In this document: piece by piece, positions 9,368 to 18,638 of the stretch | Layout of the letters: every line of letters begins with the position of its first letter | How positions within the stretch are numbered: position 1 is the first letter of the stretch | DNA from: an uncultured Eubacterium sp. | GTDB taxonomy: Bacteria; Bacillota; Clostridia; Lachnospirales; Lachnospiraceae | Direction: 5' to 3' | DNA: 64,000 nt | Assembly: GCA_945939115.1 (NCBI GenBank) | Contig: CAMEVC010000002.1 | Span: 154,134 to 218,133, forward strand | Translations under genes and position numbers: made by a program | The notes under the pieces: model-generated | What the model was told of the DNA's origin: nothing | What the model saw: the letters and a program-made list of their open reading frames with translations, nothing else | Databases searched by the model: none

Positions 9368-10300
9368 TCATCCTCTATGCATAAGATTTCCAAGCTTTAT
9401 GTAGGCGAAAAACAGGCCATACTTCAACACATACTGCACTTTCTTCATAAAACTGCTGTCTTCCCAGTCTGCTATTGCAATATATGCATTAAGCCCGCCT
9501 CTCTTTAAGGCATTGTAAAAGCCCTGGAAAATTCCAAATCTTTTATCATATGGAAATATATGCTTCTCATATATAACCAGCATATCGTTCATAAACATTT
9601 TGCTGTAATGCCCTGCACCAGAGACTCCTGTAAGCTTATAATCTATAAGTCTCTCATCGAAAAATGCAATTTTAACACCTTCATCGCACAGATGCAGCCA
9701 GTATGGATAATCTTCTATGAGTCTTGTCTCTTCTGAATAATATCCATGTTTTTCAAATAATTCCTTCTTTACAAAAAATGCTGGAGCCGGAAGGCAGTTT
9801 CTTCTAAAAAGCCTTTCTCTTAACTGCTGTGGTGTATATGATGCCAGCAGTTTATAGTTGTCTTCACATGATGCAAGGTTGTAATGATAATTTCCATTCT
9901 CATCCACACCTCTTACCTTGGCTACGCATACAAGACATCCAGAATCATCAAGGAACTTCTTATATTTTGATAATACATTAGTGTCATTAAGAACATCCTC
10001 GGCCGCAAGATCTTTTATATACTCACCATTTGCCAGCTTTAATGCCTGATTATTATTCTTAACAGTACCTACATTTTCTGGTATTGCATTAATAATTACA
10101 TTTACAATATTAGGTGTTTTATGTTCATTAATGTATGCCTCTATCTTAGGCAGTTCTTCCTTTGCATTAGGTGAACCATCATCTGAAATAATAATCTCTA
10201 TCATAGGGTAATCCTGTCTGAAAACGCTATCAAGAGTATCATATATTCCATCAAAATTCTTATATGTCATTATTACAAATGATATCAGATCTTTAGTCAT
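9368..10300 (-). CDS. Family 2 glycosyltransferase
   Basis: 310 residues with an N-terminal GT-A domain. SFVIMTYKNFDGI opens the fold and IIISDDGSPNAKEE near 36-49 carries the nucleotide-binding acidic pair. Later a block around ENGNYHYNLASCEDNY and LIEDYPYW (the E-D motif, about 190-200) fits the acceptor side of GT2 enzymes. It is cytoplasmic, likely adding one sugar of the repeat unit. It starts eight bases after the aminotransferase stop codon. Confidence 0.85.
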   Translation of the reverse strand: MTKDLISFVIMTYKNFDGIYDTLDSVFRQDYPMIEIIISDDGSPNAKEELPKIEAYINEHKTPNIVNVIINAIPENVGTVKNNNQALKLANGEYIKDLAAEDVLNDTNVLSKYKKFLDDSGCLVCVAKVRGVDENGNYHYNLASCEDNYKLLASYTPQQLRERLFRRNCLPAPAFFVKKELFEKHGYYSEETRLIEDYPYWLHLCDEGVKIAFFDERLIDYKLTGVSGAGHYSKMFMNDMLVIYEKHIFPYDKRFGIFQGFYNALKRGGLNAYIAIADWEDSSFMKKVQYVLKYGLFFAYIKLGNLMHRG

Positions 10301-10308
10301 AGCCTCTC

Positions 10309-11397
10309 CTAAAATGCATTTAATGCATCTACAATATAATCAATTTCTTCACTTGTTAATCCCGGATAGAGTGGAATACTCAACTCTGTTGCACATATCT
10401 TTTCAGCAATTGGATAATCCCCCGCTTTCTTTCCCATATCCGCATATGCCTGCTGAAGGTGTATTGCAGTTGGATAATGAATAAGTGTATGTATTCCTTT
10501 ATCTGCAAGATACTTCTGCAGTTCATCCCTGTCATCGCAGAATACAGGGAATATATGATAAACATTCTCCTCTGTATACTTTGGAAGTCTTATCTTATCA
10601 TTCTTAATTCTGTCATAATATATATTAGCGATTCTGACTCTTTCTTTAGTCCATTCATCCAGCTTCTTAAGCTTTACAGAAAGAAATCCTGCCTGAAGTT
10701 CATCAAGTCTTGAGTTAACTCCCTTATAATCATGCTTATATTTCTTAGTTGAGCCATAATTTCCTAACGCTCTCATTTTATCTGCAAGCTCTTTGTTATC
10801 TGTTATAACAGCCCCGGCATCACCAAATGCACCAAGGTTCTTTCCTGGATAAAAACTAAAAGCTCCTACTGTTCCGAATGAACCAGCCTTCTTTCCCTTA
10901 TGCATTGCACCATGAGCCTGTGCTGTATCTTCAAATACGTAAAGATTGTGTTTCTTGGCTATCTCGCATATTCTTGTCATATCAGCCATTCTTCCATACA
11001 GATGTACTGCAATAATAGCCTTTGTTTTATCAGTGATGGCTTCTTCTATTCTGTCCGGGTCAACTTCAAGATGGTCTAATGTTGGCTCTACAAGAACAGG
11101 TGTAGCCCCAACATAACTTACAGCAAGAGCAGTTGCAATAAATGTATTAGATGGAACAATTACCTCATCCCCCTCACCTATATCACACGCTCTTAACATA
11201 AGCTGAAGGGCATCAAGTCCGTTACCCATTCCAACACAATAATTAGAACCGCAGTATTCAGCAAATTCCGATTCGAATTTTTCCAGTTTCTTTCCCTGTA
11301 TAAACCACTGGGCTTCAAAAACCTCATTATAAACTTTGCTGAATTCTTCCTTCAAAGGTTCATGCATTTTCTTAAAATTAGCATACTGAATATCCAT
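10309..11397 (-). CDS. PLP-dependent sugar 3-aminotransferase, DegT/FdtB-like
   Basis: 362 residues of the DegT/DnrJ/EryC1/StrS family, which aminate keto-sugar nucleotides using PLP. The PLP lysine lies in [13 protein letters not shown] (K186 from the start chosen here), and GNGLDAL near 58-64 is the phosphate-binding region. An upstream GTG is in frame, but GGAGGT stands five bases before this ATG. The gene just upstream encodes an FdtA-like ketoisomerase, so the substrate is probably dTDP-3-keto-6-deoxyhexose and the product a dTDP-3-amino-3,6-dideoxyhexose. The dTDP-4-keto sugar would come from the RmlA/RmlB enzymes encoded at 21-23 kb. Confidence 0.87.
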   Translation of the reverse strand: MDIQYANFKKMHEPLKEEFSKVYNEVFEAQWFIQGKKLEKFESEFAEYCGSNYCVGMGNGLDALQLMLRACDIGEGDEVIVPSNTFIATALAVSYVGATPVLVEPTLDHLEVDPDRIEEAITDKTKAIIAVHLYGRMADMTRICEIAKKHNLYVFEDTAQAHGAMHKGKKAGSFGTVGAFSFYPGKNLGAFGDAGAVITDNKELADKMRALGNYGSTKKYKHDYKGVNSRLDELQAGFLSVKLKKLDEWTKERVRIANIYYDRIKNDKIRLPKYTEENVYHIFPVFCDDRDELQKYLADKGIHTLIHYPTAIHLQQAYADMGKKAGDYPIAEKICATELSIPLYPGLTSEEIDYIVDALNAF

Positions 11398-11408
11398 TTT
11401 TACCTCCA

Positions 11409-11816
11409 CTAAGCCTCAAGCTCTTCCACATATTTTTTAAAGTCGTCATAATTCCTTATATAATCTGATTCATCATATAATTCAGATGCCAGAACCATAA
11501 GAACGGCATCCTCTGAAAAGTCGAACATCTCTCTCCATACCGCCGAATCAATAAACAATCCTTTGTTAGGATTATCCAGTAGAACATCCTCCTTTTCCAT
11601 GCCGTTATCAAGAAGGATTTTACAACTTCCATGAACACATATCAACACCTGCTTTAAACACTTGTGAGCGTGGTAACCTCTTCTTACGCCTTCACCAGTT
11701 CCATACATATAATATACCCTCTTTATATCGAAAGGAATATTCTTATTCTGTTCCAGAGCTATAAGAGTTCCTCTGTCATCTCCATGTTCTTCAAAATTAA
11801 TAATCTTAATTTCCAT
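11409..11816 (-). CDS. FdtA/QdtA-like dTDP-sugar 3,4-ketoisomerase (cupin)
   Basis: 135-residue single-domain cupin. It has the family patterns [24 protein letters not shown] and RRGYHAHK, whose histidines belong to the active site of dTDP-4-keto-6-deoxyhexose 3,4-isomerases. It moves the keto group so that the next enzyme can aminate C3. An ATG 12 bases upstream is in frame, but AGGA stands at the right distance only from this one. Its stop codon is followed 12 bases later by the aminotransferase start. Confidence 0.85.
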   Translation of the reverse strand: MEIKIINFEEHGDDRGTLIALEQNKNIPFDIKRVYYMYGTGEGVRRGYHAHKCLKQVLICVHGSCKILLDNGMEKEDVLLDNPNKGLFIDSAVWREMFDFSEDAVLMVLASELYDESDYIRNYDDFKKYVEELEA

Positions 11817-11834
11817 AACAATCCTCATTTCCTG

Positions 11835-13097
11835 CTAATCATTTTTCTTGTTACCGCCAACAAATGTAGCAAATATGCATACAACATACACTACCAGAAT
11901 AGTTGTCATTGCCAGTCCATAAACAAGACCAGCTCCCCATATTGCATAATGTCTGACAATCATATTCATAAATATTACATCAATAATAAGTGCTATAATA
12001 TACGCAATTATTATTACATGCTGCCTTCTTATTACAGTAAGAATTACTGAGCCAAACGAATCCAGTGCCGAAACACCACCAAATAATAATAATAATATAA
12101 AAAGCGGCCTATATGCATTTAATTCAACACCATATATTAACTGTAAAACCGGTATTCCTAAAAGAGCACCTCCAATTACAACAATAACTGTTACTGCCGC
12201 TATCATAAGCATCTGTTTCATAAGAAGTCCTACAAGTTTCTTCTTTTTATCAGACTCCCATAAAACTCCCATCTGGACTATATAAGGTTTAAAAATAAAG
12301 CTTCCAAACATATTTATAACAAATACCGGCATAAATATAATGTTAAAAATCGTCTGCATATCTTCAGAGAGAATCGCATCTATAGCATATTTAGGCGAAT
12401 TAACAAGATAGTTATACAAAAAAGCACCCGCACATATAGGCAGACATGCTGCCAGAAGGCTTAAAATTTTCTTAAATTCCAGAGTACTTCTGATATCATA
12501 ATATCTGAATATCGTATAATTAAGTATTGCAGAAAATGCTATTGCAGATACAGTAAGACATACAGAAGATACAATAAGATTTCTCGTAATTATAAATACA
12601 ATTGAGAATATTAATGATGCCATAAATATCCTTATTGCTAACATCTTGGAAGCTATGTCAAGTCTTCCTCTCTTCTGGAGTTCTCCCTGCATTACATCAT
12701 CATATCCATCAACAGCCCTGTATAACGACAGTGTCATAAGGACAATAAGCTTTTCGCCTCTGTAGCCATTGAAAAGCGAATACACAAGACATGTCACCAG
12801 CATTATTGCTATAGTAACATATCGCGATGTTTTATATGTAGAAAATGAGTACTGGCCAGAAGCATCAGAAGCCTGATAATCACGCATTGAATAGCTTCCA
12901 ACACTTGCAAACATCTGACTTACGGAATATGCAATTGAAAACACTCCTGCTGTAAACAGTCCCCCTACTCTTGTAACAACCAGCAAAAGTATTGCTGACT
13001 GAAATGAGTATATAAGGCTTGCTACCACATTCCATATAACGCTTTTCTTTCCAATATCTTTATCATTACCTGCTAACAGCTTAACCAACCAGTTCAA
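11835..13097 (-). CDS. Wzx-like oligosaccharide flippase
   Basis: 420 residues, hydrophobic throughout, about 12 membrane segments, typical of the polysaccharide transporter (MATE-like) superfamily. The opening GNDKDIGKKSVIWNVVAS is characteristic of clostridial members. It would flip lipid-linked repeat units outwards. No ATG fits; a TTG preceded by AGGA at seven bases is taken as start. Finding a flippase beside an ABC exporter in one locus is unusual, and no clear Wzy polymerase is recognised in the visible part. Confidence 0.85.
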   Translation of the reverse strand: MNWLVKLLAGNDKDIGKKSVIWNVVASLIYSFQSAILLLVVTRVGGLFTAGVFSIAYSVSQMFASVGSYSMRDYQASDASGQYSFSTYKTSRYVTIAIMLVTCLVYSLFNGYRGEKLIVLMTLSLYRAVDGYDDVMQGELQKRGRLDIASKMLAIRIFMASLIFSIVFIITRNLIVSSVCLTVSAIAFSAILNYTIFRYYDIRSTLEFKKILSLLAACLPICAGAFLYNYLVNSPKYAIDAILSEDMQTIFNIIFMPVFVINMFGSFIFKPYIVQMGVLWESDKKKKLVGLLMKQMLMIAAVTVIVVIGGALLGIPVLQLIYGVELNAYRPLFILLLLFGGVSALDSFGSVILTVIRRQHVIIIAYIIALIIDVIFMNMIVRHYAIWGAGLVYGLAMTTILVVYVVCIFATFVGGNKKND

Positions 13098-13121
13098 TAA
13101 TATATCCTCAACTTATCTATT

Positions 13122-13463
13122 TTATTTCTTTTCTCTCATATTCTCACGAATAGCTATTTCTTCCGTAAGATTTCTTAATTTATCTTCAAGAACAGAAATC
13201 TTTATTGACATAACAAAAACCCTTAATATCAACAAGAAAATAACAACAACAAATACAAAATTAACTGGTGCCTGAAATCCGAGTAATGCAGAACCCCAGC
13301 TGGCAATTCCAGGAAATACACTCAACAGCACAAGCACAAGTGCAAAAAATATCCAGAAAACTGTGTCATTGATATTCATCTGGGATTTTCTTAACTTTCT
13401 TGCTATGTAAAAGCATGTAAGTATTGAAATAACTATTAAAACAATTTTTAAACTTAATGACAT
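13122..13463 (-). CDS. DUF2304-like small membrane protein
   Basis: 113 residues with three hydrophobic segments (about 5-22, 33-52 and 66-85) and a charged C-terminal helix LEDKLRNLTEEIAIRENMR likely to form a coiled coil. This fits the DUF2304 family, which is usually encoded next to a DPM1-like GT2. That is the case here, since the GT2 stop codon lies two bases before this ATG. The function is unknown; a membrane partner of the neighbouring transferase is an inference from context. Confidence 0.75.
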   Translation of the reverse strand: MSLSLKIVLIVISILTCFYIARKLRKSQMNINDTVFWIFFALVLVLLSVFPGIASWGSALLGFQAPVNFVFVVVIFLLILRVFVMSIKISVLEDKLRNLTEEIAIRENMREKK

Positions 13464-13465
13464 AC

Positions 13466-14164
13466 TTACAGCCCTCTCTTTCTAAACCACTGCACAAAAA
13501 GTATTGATGTGGTCATATTAAACATATACTTTATACTGTTAATTGGATTAAGATAACTTTCTCCGGCAATTCTGTCATTCATTTCTACCTGATATTCTCC
13601 AACCTTAGCTCCACATCTTGTAAGATATGCAACCGTATCAGGTTCTGGTCCGAAATTCATACTTGTTGCAAGCTTATGAATCATTCTTTTGTTAAACATT
13701 CTCATTCCAGATGTTGGATCTTTTATCTTCTTATGACATGTTATAAGTATACAGAATTCAATAAGTCTGCTTCCCAGCATTCTTGCTGTAAATGGTTTCT
13801 TCTCTGTTGCAAATCTTGAACCAATTACAATATCAAGATTCTTTTCTTCCGCCATCCGTTCCATTCCCTCTATAAACTGAGGATTATGCTGACCATCTCC
13901 ATCAAACTGTATAGCATAGTCATAATCATTAACTAATGCATACTTCATACCTGCCTGAAATGCACCTGACAGTCCAAGATTAACAGGAAGATCTACAAGA
14001 TTATATCCATGCTCCCTGCATAATTTAGCGGTATTATCCCTTGAACCATCATTAACAACAACATAATCTAATTGTCTGTAGTTATTAATAAGATTATCAA
14101 CCACTCTGACAATATTCTCTTCCTCATTGTACGCCGGAATAATAACCAGTACTCTTTTATCCAT
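13466..14164 (-). CDS. Family 2 glycosyltransferase, polyprenyl-phosphate sugar transferase (DPM1-like)
   Basis: 232-residue GT-A protein. VIIPAYNEEENIVRVV at 6-21 opens the fold, VVNDGSRDNT near 37-46 follows, and QFDGDGQHNP near 88-97 gives the DxD-type metal site. Size and pattern match dolichol/undecaprenyl-phosphate mannosyl- or glucosyltransferase relatives, which load a sugar on the lipid carrier. It pairs with the DUF2304-like membrane protein and follows the GDP-mannose pyrophosphorylase gene, so a GDP-mannose donor is plausible. Confidence 0.85.
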   Translation of the reverse strand: MDKRVLVIIPAYNEEENIVRVVDNLINNYRQLDYVVVNDGSRDNTAKLCREHGYNLVDLPVNLGLSGAFQAGMKYALVNDYDYAIQFDGDGQHNPQFIEGMERMAEEKNLDIVIGSRFATEKKPFTARMLGSRLIEFCILITCHKKIKDPTSGMRMFNKRMIHKLATSMNFGPEPDTVAYLTRCGAKVGEYQVEMNDRIAGESYLNPINSIKYMFNMTTSILFVQWFRKRGL

Positions 14165-14181
14165 AAAATCCCTCTTTCTAA

Positions 14182-15252
14182 TTACAGATACTCATTCTTT
14201 CCTTCTTCACGAAGCTTTGCAAGTACCTGCTTGATTTCTCCTGCATTCTCTTTAGTTGTAATAAGAGTTGCATCCGTAGTGTCAACAACTACGATATCTC
14301 TTAAACCAACTGTGGCAATAAGCTTTTCGCCACCTTCAATTACACATCCCTTAGTATTAACTGCAACTACGTTACCGTTAATTACATTGCTGTTATCATC
14401 ATTCTTCTTGATTCTTCCAACTGCAAGCCATGAACCGACATCATCCCATCCAAAATTACCAGGAAGTGTATAGATAGAATCTGCTTTCTCCATAATTCCA
14501 TAGTCAACTGACTGTGACTCAAGATTAGGGAATTCTTCCTCAAGCACTGCATTTTCATCAACAGTTCCAACTGCTGCCTTAATCTTTAATAATCCTTCAT
14601 ATGTGTCAGGCATGAACTTCTTAAAGCAGTCTAATATTGTAGATACCTTCCATACAAACATTCCACTGTTCCACAGATATGTTCCATCAGCAAGGTATGA
14701 TTTAGCTGTCTCAAGATCTGGCTTCTCAACAAACTTCTCAACCGAATAAGCATTATTCTTCTTATCTGCCTGATTATACTTGATATATCCATAACCTGTC
14801 TCTGGATAATTAGGAGTAATACCAACTGTTACAAGGTTAGCTCCTTCTTCTGCAATCTGGACTGCTTCTTTAAATGTATCTGCAAATACTTCATTATTCT
14901 TGATAAGATGATCTGATGGAAGAACAATCATAACTGCATCATCATATTTGCTTGCAACATGAACTGCTCCAAGACCTACACATGGTGCTGTATTTCTTCC
15001 TATAGGCTCACATAAGATATTTTCATCTGGAATACCTGGTAACTGCTGCTTTACAAGTTCTCTGTAGTTCCTGTTAGTTGCAACATAAACATCTTTAATA
15101 TCAACCAGTGGACTGATTCTTTCCACTGTAAGCTGTATCATTGTCTTTCCATCATCTGTAAGTGAAAGAAACTGCTTTGGCATATTAACACGGCTCTTTG
15201 GCCAGAATCGTTCTCCCTTACCACCTGCCATAATAAGTGCTGTAGTCTTCAT
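14182..15252 (-). CDS. manC: Mannose-1-phosphate guanylyltransferase
   Basis: 356-residue single-domain GDP-mannose pyrophosphorylase. The signature IMAGGKGERFWPKSR is at about 7-21, followed by MPKQFLSL. FVEKPD and the WNSGMF block (about 190-200) are also conserved in the family. It makes GDP-mannose from mannose-1-phosphate and GTP. It lacks the C-terminal isomerase domain of bifunctional ManC. No phosphomannomutase gene is in the window, so that step must be encoded elsewhere. GDP-mannose would feed the neighbouring transferases. Confidence 0.9.
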   Translation of the reverse strand: MKTTALIMAGGKGERFWPKSRVNMPKQFLSLTDDGKTMIQLTVERISPLVDIKDVYVATNRNYRELVKQQLPGIPDENILCEPIGRNTAPCVGLGAVHVASKYDDAVMIVLPSDHLIKNNEVFADTFKEAVQIAEEGANLVTVGITPNYPETGYGYIKYNQADKKNNAYSVEKFVEKPDLETAKSYLADGTYLWNSGMFVWKVSTILDCFKKFMPDTYEGLLKIKAAVGTVDENAVLEEEFPNLESQSVDYGIMEKADSIYTLPGNFGWDDVGSWLAVGRIKKNDDNSNVINGNVVAVNTKGCVIEGGEKLIATVGLRDIVVVDTTDATLITTKENAGEIKQVLAKLREEGKNEYL

Positions 15253-15275
15253 ATAATTCTCCTTCCTCGTTCTGA

Positions 15276-17267
15276 CTATTGAACATGTATAAAATATCCA
15301 GTGTCATAGTAACTATCTTCAATTTTTATAGCACATTTATATGTTCCTTTTCCCATATGTGCTATATCCACGCCGCAATAAAATGGTGCATAATTAATAT
15401 TTTTTTCTATATTCTTTCTTAAATTGAACACTCGGTCACATAATGATTTTGATTTAATTCTGTAACATGAATCATTATTGTAGAGTAAAATTACGGGATT
15501 ATAATACACTTTATTTCCCTTATATGCAAATCCCCTTATTGAAAGGTTATCATGATACCCTATCTGAGTAACTTTTACCGTATCAATAATTTTGTCCTTG
15601 TCTTTTATCACCGGTCTGCTTATTCGCACTGGTGTTTTATATACAACAGAATTTATTTCCTTAGCAAATCTGTAATCATTATCTTCCTGTGTAAGAAGCG
15701 GACTGTAAAAAGGATCATATTTTTCCAGAGCCGGATGTTTCATATATGTCAAATCTCTTGCTCTCATATTCCTTTTATTTTTTTCTTCATCAATCTCGTC
15801 ATCGCCTCTTGAAAATGACTCATGATGATAAAGGCATACATCATTTCTGAGTACATTCATATAACCCTTTTCATACAGGCTCAGGCACAAATCTACATCA
15901 TTATGCGTTACCGTAAGTTTCTCATCAAAACCGCCAATATTATCAAATTTTTCTCTGCCAAGCATCAGGCATGCCCCTGTCACACACAGGCAATTATAAT
16001 CTGCAACATTTCTGAACGCTTTAATATTACTGTCATCTGCTGCCTTTGCATATAAATGTGCAAAACAGCTTGTTTCATAATTAATTACTCCAATATGCTG
16101 GATATATGATGTCTGCGGATACAACAGTTTAACTCCAACTGCTCCCGTCCCCGGCTGTGCAGCCTGTCCAGCCAGTACTCCTAACCAGTCAGTATCACTA
16201 TATTCCTGTTTAATAATCTCGATATCATCATTAAGAAACAACAGCTGTTTTCCTTTTGCTGCTCTGGCTCCTATATTACACATTTTAGAAAAATTAAAGT
16301 CAAACTTTTCATATATATATAATATTTTACCCTGAGATGCATCAGCCATATCCTGATATATTCTTCTGTTATTATCACCGCTTCCATTATCAACAATTAT
16401 AATCTCATAAGGTGTTTTCCATGTATATTTATAAATGCTTTCAACACAGCACTTAAGTATATCCGGATTATCCTTTGATGGAATAATTATGCTTACCATC
16501 TTATGATTATTTAGCATATAGTGAATATGATTAACTTTTTCCTGCTTACTGTCTCTAATCACATCAGCATTTACACCTGCTGTATTCAAAAGCTTTCTTT
16601 TATAATTCTCTATATCATCCGTTACTGCATCATGTCCTATATCCGTACTTTTCTTATGAAAAAGTATCTGATGTATATGTCCCACATTTTCCAGACTGCC
16701 CTCTGCCAGCAGAAACATTGATATTTTATAGCAGTCAAATATGTCTTCTTTATCAAATGTATTTATATATTGTTTTAATTTCTTAATGAAGAAATCCTTT
16801 CTGATTATAAATGCATCTCCAATATAATTAAAAGACAACAATGTATCCCATGAATAATCTGGTTTACAATCAGGCTTCTCTCTGACTCTGTCTTGTGTTA
16901 TCACATCTGAATCACAATATATATATTCTTTTTGATTTCCTGATTTCTTCTGTATATATACATATCCTGATACTGTTTTAAAAAAATCCTCTGAAAGTTC
17001 TATGTTATCTGCATATATCGCAGCATATTCACAAGACACCTTTCCAACAGCTTCCAGTATATCCATAACCTTAGAGCCATCTGTAATCCGGACAGGTTCA
17101 ACACATATATCGTTTTGCCCAATTCTCTGCTTAGGTTCAACTTTCTTTATATATGACTGATAAGCTGATTGTTCTGTCATTCTCTCGCGCACTTTTTGTC
17201 CAAGCGCATATACAAATGTACGAAAGCCTTCTTTGTTAATTATTTCACATGCTCTTGTTAAAAACAT
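15276..17267 (-). CDS. Large family 2 glycosyltransferase with flanking accessory domains
   Basis: 663 residues. A GT-A domain lies at about 257-510: VSIIIPSKDNPDIL opens it, EIIIVDNGSGDNN follows, LLFLNDDIEI gives the DDx site and THNDVDLCLSLYEKGY matches the family. The N-terminal 250 residues are a less conserved domain also found in rhamnan-type transferases. The C-terminal 100 residues are beta-rich (GYHDNLSIRGFAYKG) and resemble the modules of the truncated gene at the left window edge. Start and previous stop overlap as TGATG, so translation is probably coupled to the GT4 gene. Confidence 0.85.
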   Translation of the reverse strand: MFLTRACEIINKEGFRTFVYALGQKVRERMTEQSAYQSYIKKVEPKQRIGQNDICVEPVRITDGSKVMDILEAVGKVSCEYAAIYADNIELSEDFFKTVSGYVYIQKKSGNQKEYIYCDSDVITQDRVREKPDCKPDYSWDTLLSFNYIGDAFIIRKDFFIKKLKQYINTFDKEDIFDCYKISMFLLAEGSLENVGHIHQILFHKKSTDIGHDAVTDDIENYKRKLLNTAGVNADVIRDSKQEKVNHIHYMLNNHKMVSIIIPSKDNPDILKCCVESIYKYTWKTPYEIIIVDNGSGDNNRRIYQDMADASQGKILYIYEKFDFNFSKMCNIGARAAKGKQLLFLNDDIEIIKQEYSDTDWLGVLAGQAAQPGTGAVGVKLLYPQTSYIQHIGVINYETSCFAHLYAKAADDSNIKAFRNVADYNCLCVTGACLMLGREKFDNIGGFDEKLTVTHNDVDLCLSLYEKGYMNVLRNDVCLYHHESFSRGDDEIDEEKNKRNMRARDLTYMKHPALEKYDPFYSPLLTQEDNDYRFAKEINSVVYKTPVRISRPVIKDKDKIIDTVKVTQIGYHDNLSIRGFAYKGNKVYYNPVILLYNNDSCYRIKSKSLCDRVFNLRKNIEKNINYAPFYCGVDIAHMGKGTYKCAIKIEDSYYDTGYFIHVQ

Positions 17268-18556
17268 CAGTTCTCTCCATGAATCTTTCTAATCCGTTCA
17301 CTGACTATATCTGCTGATCTCTTATATGCAAGATGCTCCTTTGCATATTTCTGTCCATTATCTGCTATCTTACAATAGAACTCTCTGTCCTCATAGAGTC
17401 TTCTCATATAATCAGCCGCCTCATCCACATGAGCATCAGCCCAGATATTACCTTTCTTGAATGGCTCATAATCCTTATCAAGTTCAATCAGATCATATCC
17501 AACCATGCAGGCAGTATCACTGTTCATAAACTCTGTGTTACCGGACCAGTTAGTTGCAATAACCGGAGTTCCGACATACATTGACTCTGCCATAACAAGC
17601 CCAAATCCTTCTGAACGGTGAAGTGATACATATACATCCACATCCTTAAGCAGGGAATTAACCTCTGTCTTGCTTAAGTGTCCGCACATATAATATATAT
17701 TGTCATCATTCTCAATTACCGAGCTGATTATCTTCTCGTCGTCAGCTGACAATTCCGCTTCACTTATCTTGATAACAAGACCGACATCTCTGTACTTTTC
17801 TCTGCTCTCTTCATCCTTACAGAAAGCCTCTTTAAACGCTTTAATTGCCGCAAGAGGATTCTTCCTCTCCATAACACTTCCACTGTTATACATAACAAGG
17901 AATAAGAATTTGTCTTCAGGAAGATTAAAATGTTTCCTGTCATACTCGTCATTGGTAACAGGAGCAACGCAATGTGGCACTGTAACTACCGGTTTATCTG
18001 TATATTTCTTTAATGTGTTGGTAACAAAATCCGATGGTGTCCACACTTCATCAACAAGTTTAAATGCTGGCAGCCATTCCTCCGGAAATGTTTCCAGCTC
18101 CCATGCCCAGTATCCAATATTATATCTGTAATCCCACACGTCCTTGCCCATGCTTAGGTAAGCAACCATAAACTCGCTGGCATTAACATGAATGATATTG
18201 ATATCATATGGAAGTTCCTCGGTAAGCCTGTCATCGTAGGAGGCATTAGTCCTTGAACCTCCCGGTGGCACAAAGAAATCTCTTATCACATGAGCTTCGT
18301 TATTCTCATCCAAAAGCCGGCACATTATTCTTGCACTCTGTCCAAGCCCATTATCTCCCTTTATATTACCAATAATATTAACACCGGGCTTGTAACGTCC
18401 CGGCTCATATTTCTCAATAGAATCAGCCGACAGCTTGTCTGTCGCATTATTGATTATCCCTGCTTTCATCTTACTAAGAAGCTTCATAGGAATCACTTTG
18501 GTAAGAACCGGTCTTAACGCCTCTCCCGTATTAAGGAAAAATTTTGATAATCCCAT
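17267..18556 (-). CDS. Family 4 glycosyltransferase (GT-B)
   Basis: 429 residues. The C-terminal half has the donor-binding block SEGFGLVMAESMYVGTPVIA, with the E-x7-E motif EGFGLVMAE near 317-325. An N-terminal Rossmann-like half contains GLGQSARIM and YWAWELE, typical of GT4 members that use GDP-mannose or UDP-sugars in surface polysaccharide synthesis. A second GT4 gene precedes it. Its stop overlaps the start of the next gene by one base. Confidence 0.87.
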   Translation of the reverse strand: MGLSKFFLNTGEALRPVLTKVIPMKLLSKMKAGIINNATDKLSADSIEKYEPGRYKPGVNIIGNIKGDNGLGQSARIMCRLLDENNEAHVIRDFFVPPGGSRTNASYDDRLTEELPYDINIIHVNASEFMVAYLSMGKDVWDYRYNIGYWAWELETFPEEWLPAFKLVDEVWTPSDFVTNTLKKYTDKPVVTVPHCVAPVTNDEYDRKHFNLPEDKFLFLVMYNSGSVMERKNPLAAIKAFKEAFCKDEESREKYRDVGLVIKISEAELSADDEKIISSVIENDDNIYYMCGHLSKTEVNSLLKDVDVYVSLHRSEGFGLVMAESMYVGTPVIATNWSGNTEFMNSDTACMVGYDLIELDKDYEPFKKGNIWADAHVDEAADYMRRLYEDREFYCKIADNGQKYAKEHLAYKRSADIVSERIRKIHGEN

Positions 18557-18638
18557 AAGATTTTATCCATGCCTTTCTAATACCTGCAAACTTTGGGCCG
18601 CAGGCACAAATTTGCGTGCGAAAAAATTATTTTCACAC

